From an uncultured Acetatifactor sp. (GTDB lineage: Bacteria; Bacillota; Clostridia; Lachnospirales; Lachnospiraceae), in NCBI GenBank assembly GCA_947595925.1, contig CANQEV010000009.1, forward strand, positions 1 through 64,000: 64,000 nt of DNA. The letters run 5' to 3'. The stretch's first letter is position 1. Every line of letters begins with the position of its first letter. The notes under the pieces were generated by a model that worked only from the letters and a program-made list of their open reading frames with translations, searched no databases and was not told the origin of the DNA. This document shows, one piece after another, positions 17,971 through 27,544 of this stretch. Made by a program: the position numbers and the translations under genes.

Positions 17971-18126
17971 CGGGAATGACCTCCCGCCAGGCCGCCGTCG
18001 GACGGAAAACGGGAATGACCTCCCGTCAGACTGCCGTCGGACGGAAAAAGGAAATGTCCTTCCGCTAGGCCGCCATCGGACGGAAAACGGGAATGACCTC
18101 CCGCCAGGCCGCCGTCGGACGGAAAA
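17971..18126 (+). repeat. Four-copy 39-bp tandem repeat between cdsA and dxr
   Basis: Four units start at 17971, 18010, 18049 and 18088, each exactly 39 bp, with a broken fifth start at 18127. Each unit has a small stem (GGGA/TCCC) and a second CCG/CGG stem. In unit 3 the first stem reads GGAA/TTCC, a paired change on both sides. The block begins one base after the cdsA stop. In one minus-strand frame it would spell a 13-residue peptide repeat, but no start or ribosome site supports it. Copy number may vary between strains. Confidence 0.9.
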
Positions 18127-18212
18127 AGGAACGATGCGCCTGCCTCTGGGCTTCGGCGTGGTGCGGACTGCCGCGGACAATATGATCGGAAAGGTATGGG
18201 TTTAAGACTGAA

Positions 18213-19364
18213 ATGAAACGAATCGCGGTTCTGGGATCCACCGGCTCCATCGGGACGCAGACATTGGAAGTGATACGGTCAAATGCGGGGGAACTGCAGG
18301 CGACAGCGCTTGCGGCCGGCAAAAACATAGACAAAATGGAGGAGCAGATCCGGGAGTTTTGTCCGAAGATCGCCGGGATGTGGGACGAAGAGGCGGCAAG
18401 GGAGTTAAAGACCCGGGTCGCCGATCTGGATGTGCGGGTCGTCTCCGGGATGGAAGGACTTCTGGAGATCGCAGAGATGCCGGAGGCGGACGTCGTGCTG
18501 ACCGCGGTGGTGGGGATGATCGGCATCCGGCCCACCATCGCCGCCATAAAGGCCGGCAAGGACATCGCCCTGGCCAATAAAGAAACGCTGGTGACGGCGG
18601 GGCACATCATCATCCCCCTGGCGCGGGAGAGAGGCGTGAAGATCCTGCCGGTGGACAGCGAGCACAGCGCGATCTTCCAGTCCCTGAACGGGGAGCCCCG
18701 GTCAAGGGTGGAGAAGATCCTGCTCACCGCCTCCGGCGGACCATTCCGTGGGCGCACGCGGGAGGAGATGCGGGGCATCCGGGTGGAGGACGCCTTAAAG
18801 CATCCCAACTGGGCCATGGGAAGAAAGGTCACCATCGACAGCTCCACCATGGTGAACAAGGGGCTGGAGGTGATGGAGGCAAAATGGCTCTTTGACGTGG
18901 AGCTGGATCAGATCCAGGTGGTGGTGCACCCCCAGAGCGTCGTCCACTCCATGGTGCAGTATGAGGACGGGGCGGTGATCGCCCAGCTGGGGACGCCGGA
19001 TATGAAACTTCCCATCCAGTACGCGCTGTTTTACCCGGATCGCCGGTATCTGGGAGGGAAAAGACTGGATTTTTATGAGCTGGGGAATCTGACTTTTGAG
19101 AAGCCGGACCCGGAGAACTTCGAGGGCCTTGCCCTGGCGTATCGGGCTGCCCGGGCGGGCGGCAGCATGCCCACGGTCTTCAACGCCGCCAACGAGAGGG
19201 CGGTTGCGCTGTTCCTGGACGGGAAGATCGGCTATCTGGAGATCCCGGAACTGATCCGGGGCGCTATGGACGCCCATACAGTACAGGAGGATCCCACCGT
19301 CGATCAGATTTTGGAGGCGGAACAGTCTGCCTACGAGTGGATCGCGTCGAAAACCCGGCAATGA
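18213..19364 (+). CDS. dxr: 1-deoxy-D-xylulose-5-phosphate reductoisomerase
   Basis: A 383-residue DXR. It catalyses the second step of the MEP isoprenoid pathway, making 2-C-methyl-D-erythritol 4-phosphate with NADPH and a divalent metal. The nucleotide-binding GSTGSIGTQTLEV is at the N-terminus; LANKETLVTAG near residue 110 and the metal-binding PVDSEHSAIFQ near 147 are intact, with the flexible loop HPNWAMGRKVTIDSSTM near 195. It supplies precursors to the uppS product made in the same operon. The repeat at 17971 separates it from cdsA. Confidence 0.98.
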   Translation: MKRIAVLGSTGSIGTQTLEVIRSNAGELQATALAAGKNIDKMEEQIREFCPKIAGMWDEEAARELKTRVADLDVRVVSGMEGLLEIAEMPEADVVLTAVVGMIGIRPTIAAIKAGKDIALANKETLVTAGHIIIPLARERGVKILPVDSEHSAIFQSLNGEPRSRVEKILLTASGGPFRGRTREEMRGIRVEDALKHPNWAMGRKVTIDSSTMVNKGLEVMEAKWLFDVELDQIQVVVHPQSVVHSMVQYEDGAVIAQLGTPDMKLPIQYALFYPDRRYLGGKRLDFYELGNLTFEKPDPENFEGLALAYRAARAGGSMPTVFNAANERAVALFLDGKIGYLEIPELIRGAMDAHTVQEDPTVDQILEAEQSAYEWIASKTRQ

Positions 19365-19442
19365 CAAGCGGAACAGAGGGGAATGGGTTTCCCGGCCGGG
19401 TCATACACTGATTGTAATGGAGGAGCATTTCGGAAGGATATT

Positions 19443-20510
19443 ATGTCGAATCATTTTTTAATTACGCTGCTGCTGTTTATCGTGATCTTTGGGATCGTTG
19501 TGGTATCCCATGAATTCGGGCATTTTCTCCTGGCGAAAGTCAACGGCATCCACGTGGTGGAGTTTTCCGTGGGCATGGGGCCGAAGATCATCAGCTGGGG
19601 AAAGAAGGATACCCTGTATTCCATCCGGCTCCTGCCCATAGGCGGGGCCTGTATGTTTGAAGGAGAAGACGGTCTGGAAGAGAAAGAAGACCAGAAAAAG
19701 AGTGATAAGGGAGCTTTCCCCGACGCCAATGTCTGGGCCCGGATCTCCACGGTGTTCGCGGGACCGTTCTTTAACTTTATCCTGGCCTTTCTCATGGCTC
19801 TGGTCATGGTGCAGCTGGTGGTGGTGCGAGATCCCGTTATCGGCGACGTTTCCGAAGGCGGAGCGGCGCAGGCGGCCGGCATGCGGGCCGGGGACCGCAT
19901 CCTTTCCATGGACGGGGAGAAGATCTATCTCTTTGACGAGATCTATGTCTTTGCACAGATGAGCAAGGGGAGCCCGGTTCAGATCGTCTATGAGAGGGAC
20001 GGCGAGAAATGCGAGACGACGCTGGTGCCGCAGTACGAGGAGTCGGACGGCAGATATTACTACGGGTTTATCAGCACCGACATGGTGGACGTCAAGGGCC
20101 TGGACGGGATCAAATATGCCTGGTACGAGGTTCGGGCGGGTGTGAAGAACACTTACAAGAGCCTGCTGATGCTGGTCACCGGAAAAGTGGCCAGGACCGA
20201 GGTGGCGGGCCCCGTGGGAATCGCCAATATGGTGGGAGAAATCTATGAGGAGACCAAGGAGAACTGGCTGGACGTCCTGGTGAACATGATGAACATCACC
20301 ATGCTTCTCTCCGTGAACCTGGGCATCATGAACCTCCTTCCCCTGCCGGCCCTGGACGGCGGCAGACTGGTCTTTTTGATCGTGGAGGTCATCCGGGGAA
20401 AGGCCATCGCGCCCGAGAAAGAGGGCCTTGTACACCTGATCGGGCTGGTGTTCTTTATGATCCTGATGGTATTTGTGTTCTTTAACGACATACGGAACGC
20501 GCTGTTGTGA
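19443..20510 (+). CDS. rseP: RIP-family site-2 zinc protease RseP
   Basis: A 355-residue intramembrane metalloprotease (M50). The zinc-binding HEFGH sits in the first membrane helix near residue 22, a PDZ domain lies at about 150-225, and the second catalytic motif NLLPLPALDGG precedes the C-terminal membrane helices. Family members cut membrane-bound anti-sigma factors and remnant signal peptides. GAAGGA seven bases before ATG 19443 supports this start over the longer frame from 19383. It ends the envelope operon; ispG, the frequent next gene, is absent. Whether it acts on an anti-sigma of the ECF factor at 11863 is unknown. Confidence 0.95.
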   Translation: MSNHFLITLLLFIVIFGIVVVSHEFGHFLLAKVNGIHVVEFSVGMGPKIISWGKKDTLYSIRLLPIGGACMFEGEDGLEEKEDQKKSDKGAFPDANVWARISTVFAGPFFNFILAFLMALVMVQLVVVRDPVIGDVSEGGAAQAAGMRAGDRILSMDGEKIYLFDEIYVFAQMSKGSPVQIVYERDGEKCETTLVPQYEESDGRYYYGFISTDMVDVKGLDGIKYAWYEVRAGVKNTYKSLLMLVTGKVARTEVAGPVGIANMVGEIYEETKENWLDVLVNMMNITMLLSVNLGIMNLLPLPALDGGRLVFLIVEVIRGKAIAPEKEGLVHLIGLVFFMILMVFVFFNDIRNALL

Positions 20511-20609
20511 GCGGAGGGGCTGCATGGCGAAAAGGGCGCGTGGACGCGGCCCTGGGGCCAAAGCCGGCGCGGGAGAAGTAACAGGGCTGGACAACTATGT
20601 ATTTCGCAC

Positions 20610-20638
20610 TTGAATTTTCCGGCGGATTGTCCTATACT
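20610..20638 (+). promoter_or_regulatory. Promoter of the transaldolase-like gene
   Basis: TTGAAT (20610-20615) and TATACT (20633-20638) with 17-base spacing, about 50 bases before the start codon. Confidence 0.75.
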
Positions 20639-20689
20639 AAAAATAGCTTTTGGAACCACAAAATAATAAACAGATAAGGAGAGACTGAC

Positions 20690-21343
20690 ATGAAATTTTT
20701 CGTTGATACCGCAAAGGTAGAGGACATTAAGAAGGCAAACGACATGGGCGTGATCTGCGGCGTTACCACAAACCCGTCCCTGATCGCAAAGGAAGGCAGG
20801 GATTTCAAGGAGGTCATCTCCGAAATCGCTTCCATCGTTGACGGTCCCATCAGCGGCGAGGTAAAGGCTACCACCGTTGACGCCGAGGGCATGATCAAAG
20901 AGGGCCGGGAGATCGCCAAGATCCATCCCAACATGGTTGTCAAGATCCCCATGACCGTTGAAGGTTTGAAGGCCTGCAAGGTTCTGACCAGCGAAGGGAT
21001 CAAGACCAATGTGACCCTGATCTTTTCCGCAAACCAGGCGCTTCTGGCAGCACGGGCAGGCGCTACCTATGTTTCTCCTTTCCTGGGCAGACTGGACGAC
21101 ATCAGCCAGAGAGGCGTTGACCTGATCCGTGAGATCGCGGATATCTTTGCCGTTGCAGGCATCGAGACCGAGATCATCGCAGCCAGCGTGCGCAACCCCA
21201 TCCATGTAACGGACTGTGCTCTGGCAGGCGCGGATATCGCTACGGTTCCCTACTCCGTGATCGAGCAGATGGTAAAGCATCCCCTGACCGACGCTGGCAT
21301 CGCAAAGTTCCAGGCGGATTACAAGGCGGTATTTGGAGAGTGA
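20690..21343 (+). CDS. fsa: Fructose-6-phosphate aldolase / TalC-type transaldolase
   Basis: A 217-residue small transaldolase-family enzyme (MipB/TalC subfamily). The sequence [32 protein letters not shown] near residue 28 and the Schiff-base lysine in VVKIPMT near residue 86 are all present. The short class works either as a transaldolase in the non-oxidative pentose phosphate pathway or as a fructose-6-phosphate aldolase; sequence alone does not separate them. It uses very optimised codons, so it is probably abundant. It has its own promoter and terminator. Confidence 0.93.
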   Translation: MKFFVDTAKVEDIKKANDMGVICGVTTNPSLIAKEGRDFKEVISEIASIVDGPISGEVKATTVDAEGMIKEGREIAKIHPNMVVKIPMTVEGLKACKVLTSEGIKTNVTLIFSANQALLAARAGATYVSPFLGRLDDISQRGVDLIREIADIFAVAGIETEIIAASVRNPIHVTDCALAGADIATVPYSVIEQMVKHPLTDAGIAKFQADYKAVFGE

Positions 21344-21375
21344 CAGACGGCCGGGTTTCAGGGCGTTGAAAACTG

Positions 21376-21418
21376 AAAAAAGAGACCTCCGGCAGGAAAC
21401 TGCCGAAGGCTCTTTTTG
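21376..21418. terminator. Bidirectional terminator between fsa and the SASP gene
   Basis: GAGACCTCCGGCAG pairs with CTGCCGAAGGCTC around GAAA, flanked by AAAAAA on the left and TTTTT on the right, so it can stop transcription in both directions between these convergent genes. Confidence 0.8.
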
Positions 21419-21477
21419 GTTTTAAGAGGAAACCTATTTCAGAAAGTTTTCACTCTTATACAGTACGGAAAGATGAA

Positions 21478-21678
21478 TTACTTCATCTGCTCCTCCTGCT
21501 TTCTGATCATACGACGAACCATCTCGCCGCCGATGGAACCTGCTTCACGAGAGGTAAGGTCACCATTGTAACCCTCCTTCAGGTTCACGCCCAGCTCAGA
21601 AGCTACCTCAGTCTTAAAACGATCCATTGCTGCCTTAGCTTCAGGGATCTCCATTTTGTTGGTATTCTTGCTTGCCAT
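21478..21678 (-). CDS. Alpha/beta-type small acid-soluble spore protein
   Basis: A 66-residue SASP. These proteins coat DNA in the dormant spore, protect it from UV damage and are degraded at germination. The two signature blocks are visible: AAMDRFKTEVASELGV with the helix following, then LTSREAGSIGGEMVRRMIRKQEEQ. The Glu-Leu-Gly-Val region corresponds to the part cut by the germination protease GPR in the family. GGAGGTG lies before the ATG. Expression is expected in the forespore under sigma-G; I could not place a convincing sigma-G promoter. This is the best evidence that the organism sporulates. Confidence 0.95.
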   Translation of the reverse strand: MASKNTNKMEIPEAKAAMDRFKTEVASELGVNLKEGYNGDLTSREAGSIGGEMVRRMIRKQEEQMK

Positions 21679-21889
21679 TGTTTTTTCACCTCCAATATTC
21701 TGGATTTTTCTATTTTAAGATGGCGTGGCAGACACTTTCTCAGAGAGAGCCTTCTGCCTGCGCACGCCGGTAAAGGGTTTCTGTTCCGAGTAAGTATTTG
21801 TCTCGTTCATCTTGAGGATAGTATTAGCATGGACGGACAAAATATTATGGCAATTTTTTACATGCGCGGATCATGAAAAAGGGGAAAAC

Positions 21890-23299
21890 ATGAACGGAGA
21901 CAAAACAAAAAGATTTCTGAAAAAAGCGGCCGTTATCCTGTTCTGGCTTGCGGCGTGGCAGGTTTTTGCCATGGCTGTCCGCAATCCCTTTCTGGCGGCC
22001 TCTCCGGTGGAGACCTTTCAGGCCCTGGTCTCCGATATGGGAAAAAGCTTTTTCTGGAGAACGGTGCTTGCGAGCCTTGCCAGAATTTCCATTGGTTTCT
22101 TCCTTGGACTGATCCTGGGAATCCTGGCCGCGGCGGTGAATCATCGGTTTCCTGTCCTGGAAGAGATCGTCAGCCCGGTGATCAGTCTGGTGAAGACGGT
22201 TCCGGTGGTGTGCTTTGTGGTTCTGCTCCTGATCTGGCAGGGCCCGTCCTTTCTTTCCGTGGCGGTGAGTTTCCTCATCGTGTTCCCCGGCGTTTATTTC
22301 AGCGTTCTGGAGGGGTTGAAAGCGGTGGATCCGAAGATGCTGGAGATGGCGAAAATCTTCCGGCTGCCCGGAAAGACGGTTTTTTTCTATATTTACCGGC
22401 CTGCGCTGAAACCGTTCCTTCTGGGGAGCATGAAGAGCAGTCTCGGCATGGCCTGGAAGTCCGGCGTCGCTGCGGAAGTCATCGGCCTGCCCGACTATTC
22501 CATCGGCGAGCGGATCTATCTCTCGAAGATCTATCTGGATACCGCCGGGATCCTGGCCTGGACGGCGGTGACGGTATGCCTGAGCCTTCTATTTGAAAAG
22601 GCGGTTTTAAAACTGGTGGAGATTTTCTTTGAATGGAACGCAGAGTGCCGTGCGCCTGCGGGACCGAACGAGCCCGCCTGGGGAGGCGCGGCGGCAAGGG
22701 CGGATTCCGATAAAGGCGGCTCTGGATATGGCGTTGCGGCAGTGGACCTGGAAAAAACCACGGACAAGATGCTGTTCTCCGGTCTGTCGATAAAACTGTC
22801 CGCCGGGGAAACGCGCTGGCTCACCTGGCCCTCCGGAGAGGGTAAGACCACGCTTCTGCGGATCCTCGCCGGAGTGGAGAGGCCGGATAGAGGAGATGTG
22901 CGGTACGACAGGGAGCGGCTGTTTTTAAGCATGCTTTTTCAGGAGGACAGGCTCTGCGAGGATGCTTCCGCCCGGCGGAACGTACGCATGGTCACCGGGG
23001 ACTGGGAGAGGGCGGAGGAAATTCTGAAGGAGCTGCTGGACGAGTCCCTTCTGGAGAAACCCTGCAGGCTGCTGAGCGGCGGGGAAAAGCGCCGGACGGC
23101 TCTGGCAAGGGCTCTGGCGGCGGAAAGCGACCTGCTTTTTCTGGACGAGCCCTTTGCCGGATTGGATGAAGAAACGGCTCAAAAAGCCTGGAGGGCGATC
23201 CAAAAATGGCAGGGGAGCAGGGCGCTTTTGATCGCAAGCCATATTCTGCCCCCGGGACAGGAACCGTCCGGGATGCAAAAAGTCCGGCTTGTGCGGTAA
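21890..23299 (+). CDS. Fused ABC transporter: SsuC-type permease joined to SsuB-type ATPase
   Basis: A 469-residue single chain. Residues 1-260 form a six-helix permease of the nitrate/sulfonate/taurine class, with the coupling-helix sequence EMAKIFRLPGKTVFFYIYRPAL near residue 170. Residues about 285-469 form an ABC ATPase: Walker A WPSGEGKTT, signature LSGGEKRRTALARAL, Walker B LLFLDEPFAGLD and switch His in ASHI. The first Walker A glycine is replaced by Trp, and the ATPase is short. GGGG before ATG 21890 fixes the start. No substrate-binding protein lies beside it. Substrate is unknown. Confidence 0.88.
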   Translation: MNGDKTKRFLKKAAVILFWLAAWQVFAMAVRNPFLAASPVETFQALVSDMGKSFFWRTVLASLARISIGFFLGLILGILAAAVNHRFPVLEEIVSPVISLVKTVPVVCFVVLLLIWQGPSFLSVAVSFLIVFPGVYFSVLEGLKAVDPKMLEMAKIFRLPGKTVFFYIYRPALKPFLLGSMKSSLGMAWKSGVAAEVIGLPDYSIGERIYLSKIYLDTAGILAWTAVTVCLSLLFEKAVLKLVEIFFEWNAECRAPAGPNEPAWGGAAARADSDKGGSGYGVAAVDLEKTTDKMLFSGLSIKLSAGETRWLTWPSGEGKTTLLRILAGVERPDRGDVRYDRERLFLSMLFQEDRLCEDASARRNVRMVTGDWERAEEILKELLDESLLEKPCRLLSGGEKRRTALARALAAESDLLFLDEPFAGLDEETAQKAWRAIQKWQGSRALLIASHILPPGQEPSGMQKVRLVR

Positions 23300-23306
23300 A
23301 AAATAT

Positions 23307-23335
23307 TTGTGTTTTTGAGAAAGGTATGCTATAAT
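23307..23335 (+). promoter_or_regulatory. Promoter of tig
   Basis: A perfect TATAAT at 23330-23335 with an extended -10 TG (23327-23328) and a weak -35, TTGTGT (23307-23312), at 17 bases. Confidence 0.75.
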
Positions 23336-23436
23336 CGTAAAATGACTGTGATAATGTCCGGTTTTCCCAGATGATTCCTGAGATGGAAAAGGCGGGAATT
23401 GAGATACAGGGGCAATATGAAGGAGGAAGAGCAAGA

Positions 23437-24762
23437 ATGGGTTTACAGTTGGAGAAGTTAGAGCACAATATGGCGAAGATGACCATCGAGGTCGGCGCGG
23501 AAGAGTTGGAAAAAGCGCTGGAGAAAGCTTTCCAGAAGCAGAAGAACAAGATCAACATCCCCGGTTTCCGCAAGGGCAAGGCACCCCGGAAACTCGTCGA
23601 GAAGATGTATGGACCCGAGGTGTTTTATGAGGACGCAGCAAACATTCTGATTCCTGACGCCTACGACAAGGCGGTGGAGGACTGCGGGGAAGAGATCGTT
23701 TCTTCGCCCAAGATCGAAGTGACGGAGATTGAGGCCGGCAAGGGCATGGTGTTCACCGCGGAGGTTGCCTTAAAGCCGGAAGTTACCCTTGGAAAGTATA
23801 AGGGCGTAAAGGTGGACAAGGCCGACACCACCGTGACGGAGGAGGAAGTGGCGGCGGCCATCGACAAGGAGAGGGAGTCCAATGCAAGGGCCGTGAACGT
23901 GACTGACAGAGCGGTTAAGAGCGGGGACGAGACCATCATTGATTTTGAAGGCTTTGTAGACGGCGTGGCTTTCGAGGGCGGGAAGGGAGAGAACTATCCC
24001 CTGACCATCGGTTCCAATGCATTTATTCCGGGCTTTGAGGACGGACTGATCGGCGCGGAGCTGGAGAAGGAAGTGGACGTAAACGTCACCTTCCCCGAAA
24101 ATTATCAGGCGGAAGAGCTTGCCGGCAAGCCTGCCGTATTCAAATGCGTGGTCAAGGAAATCAAAGAAAAGATCCTTCCCGAACTGGACGATGAGTTTGC
24201 CGCCGACGTATCTGATTTTGATACCCTGGCCGAGTACAAGGAGGACGTAAAGAAGAACCTTGAGGAGAGAAAGGCCGCCAATGCCAAGAGAGAAAAGGTT
24301 GACGCGGTGGTGGAGGCCGTGATCGCCGACGCGAAGATGGATATCCCCGAGGCTATGATCGAGACTACCCAGAGACAGCTCATGGACGAGTACGCGCAGA
24401 ATATGCAGGCCCAGGGTCTCAGCCTGGAGCAGTATATGAAATACACCGGCCTGGACGTGGATACCTTGATGGAGCAGCTCAGACCCCAGGCGGAGGATCG
24501 GATCAAGGGCCGTCTGGTTCTGGGAGCTGTCGCGAAAGCGGAGAACATCACCGTGACGGAAGAGGACTACGAGGAAGAGGTGAAGTCCATGGCGGAGGCC
24601 TACGGCATCGAGCTGGAGAAGGCGAAGGAGATGCTGGGCGAATCCGCGAAAAAATCCATCATGGAGGACATCGCGATCAAGAAGGCCCAGGAGTTTGTAG
24701 TGGAGAACGCCAAGGAAGTAAAACCTTCCAAGAAGAGCGCCGCCGGGGATTCTGAGGAATAA
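23437..24762 (+). CDS. tig: Trigger factor
   Basis: A 441-residue ribosome-bound chaperone and prolyl isomerase. The N-terminal ribosome-binding domain contains the loop IPGFRKGKAPRKLVEKMYG near residue 33; an FKBP-type domain (about 150-240) includes DFEGFVDGVAFEGGKGENYPLTIGS; a helical C-terminal domain completes it. AAGGAGG nine to ten bases upstream places the start at ATG 23437, not at the upstream in-frame ATG at 23371. It is followed by a hairpin and then the clpP promoter. Confidence 0.97.
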   Translation: MGLQLEKLEHNMAKMTIEVGAEELEKALEKAFQKQKNKINIPGFRKGKAPRKLVEKMYGPEVFYEDAANILIPDAYDKAVEDCGEEIVSSPKIEVTEIEAGKGMVFTAEVALKPEVTLGKYKGVKVDKADTTVTEEEVAAAIDKERESNARAVNVTDRAVKSGDETIIDFEGFVDGVAFEGGKGENYPLTIGSNAFIPGFEDGLIGAELEKEVDVNVTFPENYQAEELAGKPAVFKCVVKEIKEKILPELDDEFAADVSDFDTLAEYKEDVKKNLEERKAANAKREKVDAVVEAVIADAKMDIPEAMIETTQRQLMDEYAQNMQAQGLSLEQYMKYTGLDVDTLMEQLRPQAEDRIKGRLVLGAVAKAENITVTEEDYEEEVKSMAEAYGIELEKAKEMLGESAKKSIMEDIAIKKAQEFVVENAKEVKPSKKSAAGDSEE

Positions 24763-24794
24763 ATTCCGTATCGCGCATACAATAGAAGGGGAAT

Positions 24795-24829
24795 GGGTTG
24801 CGTTCCGGCCTGGACGCAACCCTTGTCTG
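24795..24829 (+). terminator. Terminator of tig
   Basis: A 9-bp perfect stem (GGGTTGCGT/ACGCAACCC) with a ten-base loop, followed by the weak T-tract TTGTCTGTG. Confidence 0.6.
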
Positions 24830-24871
24830 TGTAGCGGGATGTTAAAGTTTTATTAAATTCTCTTCTTTTCG

Positions 24872-24900
24872 TTGAAAATTGGTAAAAAGTGGGATATGCT
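24872..24900 (+). promoter_or_regulatory. Promoter of clpP-clpX
   Basis: TTGAAA (24872-24877) and TATGCT (24895-24900) with 17-base spacing, about 40 bases before clpP. No CtsR-type heptad repeat was seen. Confidence 0.7.
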
Positions 24901-24942
24901 AGATAAGAAAACTGAAAAAACTGAGAAAGGAAGGTATTTACA

Positions 24943-25536
24943 ATGAGTTTAGTGCCTTATGTCATTGAACAGACCAGCAAAGGGGAGAGATCTTACGACA
25001 TCTACTCCAGGCTGCTGAAGGATAGAATTATATTCCTGGGCGAGGAAGTAAACGACGCCTCCGCCAGCATCGTTGTGGCGCAGCTTCTTTTTCTGGAGGC
25101 GGAGGATCCCGAAAAGGATATCCACCTGTATATCAACAGCCCCGGGGGAAGCATAACCGCGGGAATGGCGATCTATGACACCATGCAGTATATCAAGTGC
25201 GACGTATCCACAGTCTGCATCGGCATGGCTGCCAGCATGGGAGCGTTCCTGCTGGCCAGCGGGGCAAAGGGAAAGCGTTTTGCCCTTCCCAACGCGGAGG
25301 TGATGATCCACCAGCCCCTCGGCGGAACTCAGGGTCAGGCGACGGAGATTGAGATCGCGGCAAAGCACATCCTGAAGACCAGGGAAAAAATGAACCGCAT
25401 GCTGGCGGAGATGACTGGAAAGGATTATGAGACGATCTGTGCCGATACGGAGCGCGACAACTGGAAAAGCGCCGAAGAGGCAAGGGAGTACGGACTTGTG
25501 GATAAGGTCATCACCTTCCATGATTCTGTGAAGTAA
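24943..25536 (+). CDS. clpP: ATP-dependent Clp protease proteolytic subunit
   Basis: A 197-residue ClpP, normal length. The catalytic Ser is in [11 protein letters not shown] near residue 98, the His in MIHQPLGG near 123, and the Asp follows in the AERD-type segment of the C-terminal half. It forms a double heptameric chamber fed by ClpX, encoded 13 bases downstream. The N-terminal axial loop ([24 protein letters not shown]) is typical. Confidence 0.98.
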   Translation: MSLVPYVIEQTSKGERSYDIYSRLLKDRIIFLGEEVNDASASIVVAQLLFLEAEDPEKDIHLYINSPGGSITAGMAIYDTMQYIKCDVSTVCIGMAASMGAFLLASGAKGKRFALPNAEVMIHQPLGGTQGQATEIEIAAKHILKTREKMNRMLAEMTGKDYETICADTERDNWKSAEEAREYGLVDKVITFHDSVK

Positions 25537-25549
25537 GGAGTTTTTGTAA

Positions 25550-26800
25550 ATGGCAGGAAAGATTGCTGACGATGAAATAAAGTGTTCCTTCTGCGGGAAA
25601 CATCAGGGGCAGGTTCGAAAGCTCATCGCCGGCCCCGCGGGGGTCTATATCTGTGATGAGTGCGTGGACATCTGTGCGGATATCCTGGAGGAGGAATTTG
25701 AGGACGACGACCGGCCCGGGGACGCGAATATGGATATCAATCTTCTGAAACCCCGGGAAATCAAGGGCTTTCTGGATGATTATGTCATCGGGCAGGACGA
25801 GGCGAAGAAGGTGCTCTCCGTTGCCGTGTATAATCATTATAAGAGGGTGACTGCGCCGAAGGCCGCAGGGGACGTGGAGCTCCAGAAGAGCAACATTATT
25901 ATGATCGGGCCCACCGGTTCCGGGAAGACCTATCTGGCCCAGACATTGGCGAAGATCATCAACGTGCCCTTTGCCATCGCAGACGCCACGACGCTGACTG
26001 AGGCAGGTTATGTGGGCGAGGATGTGGAGAACATCCTGCTGAAACTGATCCAGGCGGCGGATTACGACGTGGAGCGCGCCCAGTACGGGATCGTCTACAT
26101 CGATGAGATTGACAAGATTACAAAAAAGGGTGAAAATGTATCCATTACCAGGGACGTGTCCGGCGAAGGAGTGCAGCAGGCGCTCCTGAAGATCATAGAA
26201 GGCACGGTTGCCAGCGTTCCGCCCCAGGGAGGAAGGAAACATCCCCACCAGGAGCTGATCCAGATCGATACGACGAATATCTTATTCATCTGCGGCGGCG
26301 CCTTTGACGGACTGGAAAAGATCGTGGAGGAAAGACTGGACCGGAAATCCATCGGGTTTAACACGGAAGTCTCCCAAAAATCCTCGAAGGAGATCGACGA
26401 CCTGCTCCAGGAGGTCGTGCCCCAGGATCTGACGAAATTTGGCCTGATCCCGGAGTTTGTGGGCCGCGTGCCCATTAACGTATCCCTGCAGGGACTGGAC
26501 AAGGAAGCGCTGGTGCGCATCCTGACGGAGCCGAAGAACGCCCTGATCAAGCAGTACCAGAAACTCTTTGAGATGGACGAAGTAAAGCTCTCCTTTCATA
26601 AGGACGCAGTGGAGACTATCGCGGAAAAGGCATTTGAGAGAAAGACCGGTGCCAGAGGACTCCGCTCGATCCTGGAGAGCGTCATGATGGACATCATGTT
26701 TGAGATTCCTTCCGACGACTCGATCGGCGAATGCATCATTACAAAGGATGCCGTAGAGGGGAAGGAAGGGCCTGCGATCGTGCGGCGGGAAGGACAGTAA
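25550..26800 (+). CDS. clpX: ATP-dependent Clp protease ATP-binding subunit ClpX
   Basis: A 416-residue AAA+ unfoldase. A four-cysteine zinc finger (CSFCGK then CDEC) opens the protein, followed by the Walker [16 protein letters not shown] near residue 120, the pore loop GYVGED, Walker B VYIDEIDK and sensor motifs including TGARGLRS. It unfolds tagged proteins and passes them to ClpP. The gene overlaps the clpP transcription unit. lon, often next in related genomes, is absent; engB follows instead. Confidence 0.98.
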   Translation: MAGKIADDEIKCSFCGKHQGQVRKLIAGPAGVYICDECVDICADILEEEFEDDDRPGDANMDINLLKPREIKGFLDDYVIGQDEAKKVLSVAVYNHYKRVTAPKAAGDVELQKSNIIMIGPTGSGKTYLAQTLAKIINVPFAIADATTLTEAGYVGEDVENILLKLIQAADYDVERAQYGIVYIDEIDKITKKGENVSITRDVSGEGVQQALLKIIEGTVASVPPQGGRKHPHQELIQIDTTNILFICGGAFDGLEKIVEERLDRKSIGFNTEVSQKSSKEIDDLLQEVVPQDLTKFGLIPEFVGRVPINVSLQGLDKEALVRILTEPKNALIKQYQKLFEMDEVKLSFHKDAVETIAEKAFERKTGARGLRSILESVMMDIMFEIPSDDSIGECIITKDAVEGKEGPAIVRREGQ

Positions 26801-26891
26801 GCCGCATGCCGGGGCCGGCGGCGGGGAGAGATCCGTCCCGGACCTGCGAAGGGTGGACGGCAGATCGTTTCCCTGAAAGGACAGAGGAAAA

Positions 26892-27491
26892 ATGGTAATA
26901 AAAAATGTGAGCTTGGAGACGGTCTGCGGGATTACCAGCAAGATTCCGGACAACGCGCTTCCGGAGGTCGCTTTTGCCGGGAAGAGCAACGTGGGGAAAA
27001 GTTCCCTGATCAACGCGCTCATGAACCGGAAATCCCTGGCCAGGACCAGTTCCCAGCCGGGTAAGACCCAGACGATCAACTTTTATAATGTTAATAACGC
27101 CCTGTATTTTGTGGATCTTCCCGGGTACGGCTACACGAACGCGAACCAGGAGGTCAAGGCAAAGTGGGGGAAGATGGTGGAAAATTACCTCCACAGATCC
27201 AGACAGTTAAAGCTGGTTTTTCTTCTCATCGATATTCGCCATGCCCCCTCGGAAAACGACAGGATCATGTACGACTGGATTCTGAGAATGGGATTTCAGC
27301 CGGTCATCATCGCGACAAAGCTGGATAAGATCAACCGCAGCCAGATTCGGAAACAGGTGGAACTGGTCCGCACCGGATTGGGCGCAGGTCCGGATGTGAA
27401 GATCATTCCTTTTTCCGCGCAGTCGAAGCAGGGAAGGGACGAGATTTACGCCCTGCTGGATGAACTGACAGGGGAAGGAGATAAAAAATAG
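26892..27491 (+). CDS. engB: Ribosome biogenesis GTPase EngB (YsxC/YihA)
   Basis: A 199-residue Ras-like GTPase needed for assembly of the large ribosomal subunit. G1 is GKSNVGKSSLIN near residue 26, G3 is DLPGYGY near 75, and G4 is TKLDK near 139. The length and the FAGKSNVGKSS signature are diagnostic for EngB. AAAGGA lies before the ATG, 91 bases after clpX. Confidence 0.96.
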   Translation: MVIKNVSLETVCGITSKIPDNALPEVAFAGKSNVGKSSLINALMNRKSLARTSSQPGKTQTINFYNVNNALYFVDLPGYGYTNANQEVKAKWGKMVENYLHRSRQLKLVFLLIDIRHAPSENDRIMYDWILRMGFQPVIIATKLDKINRSQIRKQVELVRTGLGAGPDVKIIPFSAQSKQGRDEIYALLDELTGEGDKK

Positions 27492-27544
27492 CAGTCTTTT
27501 CGATACGTTTTTAGCAGAACGCAGTGAAAGGAATGGATAAAAAC

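Noticed and set aside
17971-18126. Possible CRISPR array
   Set aside because: Units are contiguous without unique spacers, and no cas genes are present.
17917-18180. A minus-strand frame of 13-residue repeats in the 39-bp array
   Set aside because: 39 is divisible by three, so any open frame gives a peptide repeat; there is no ribosome site and the frame runs into cdsA.
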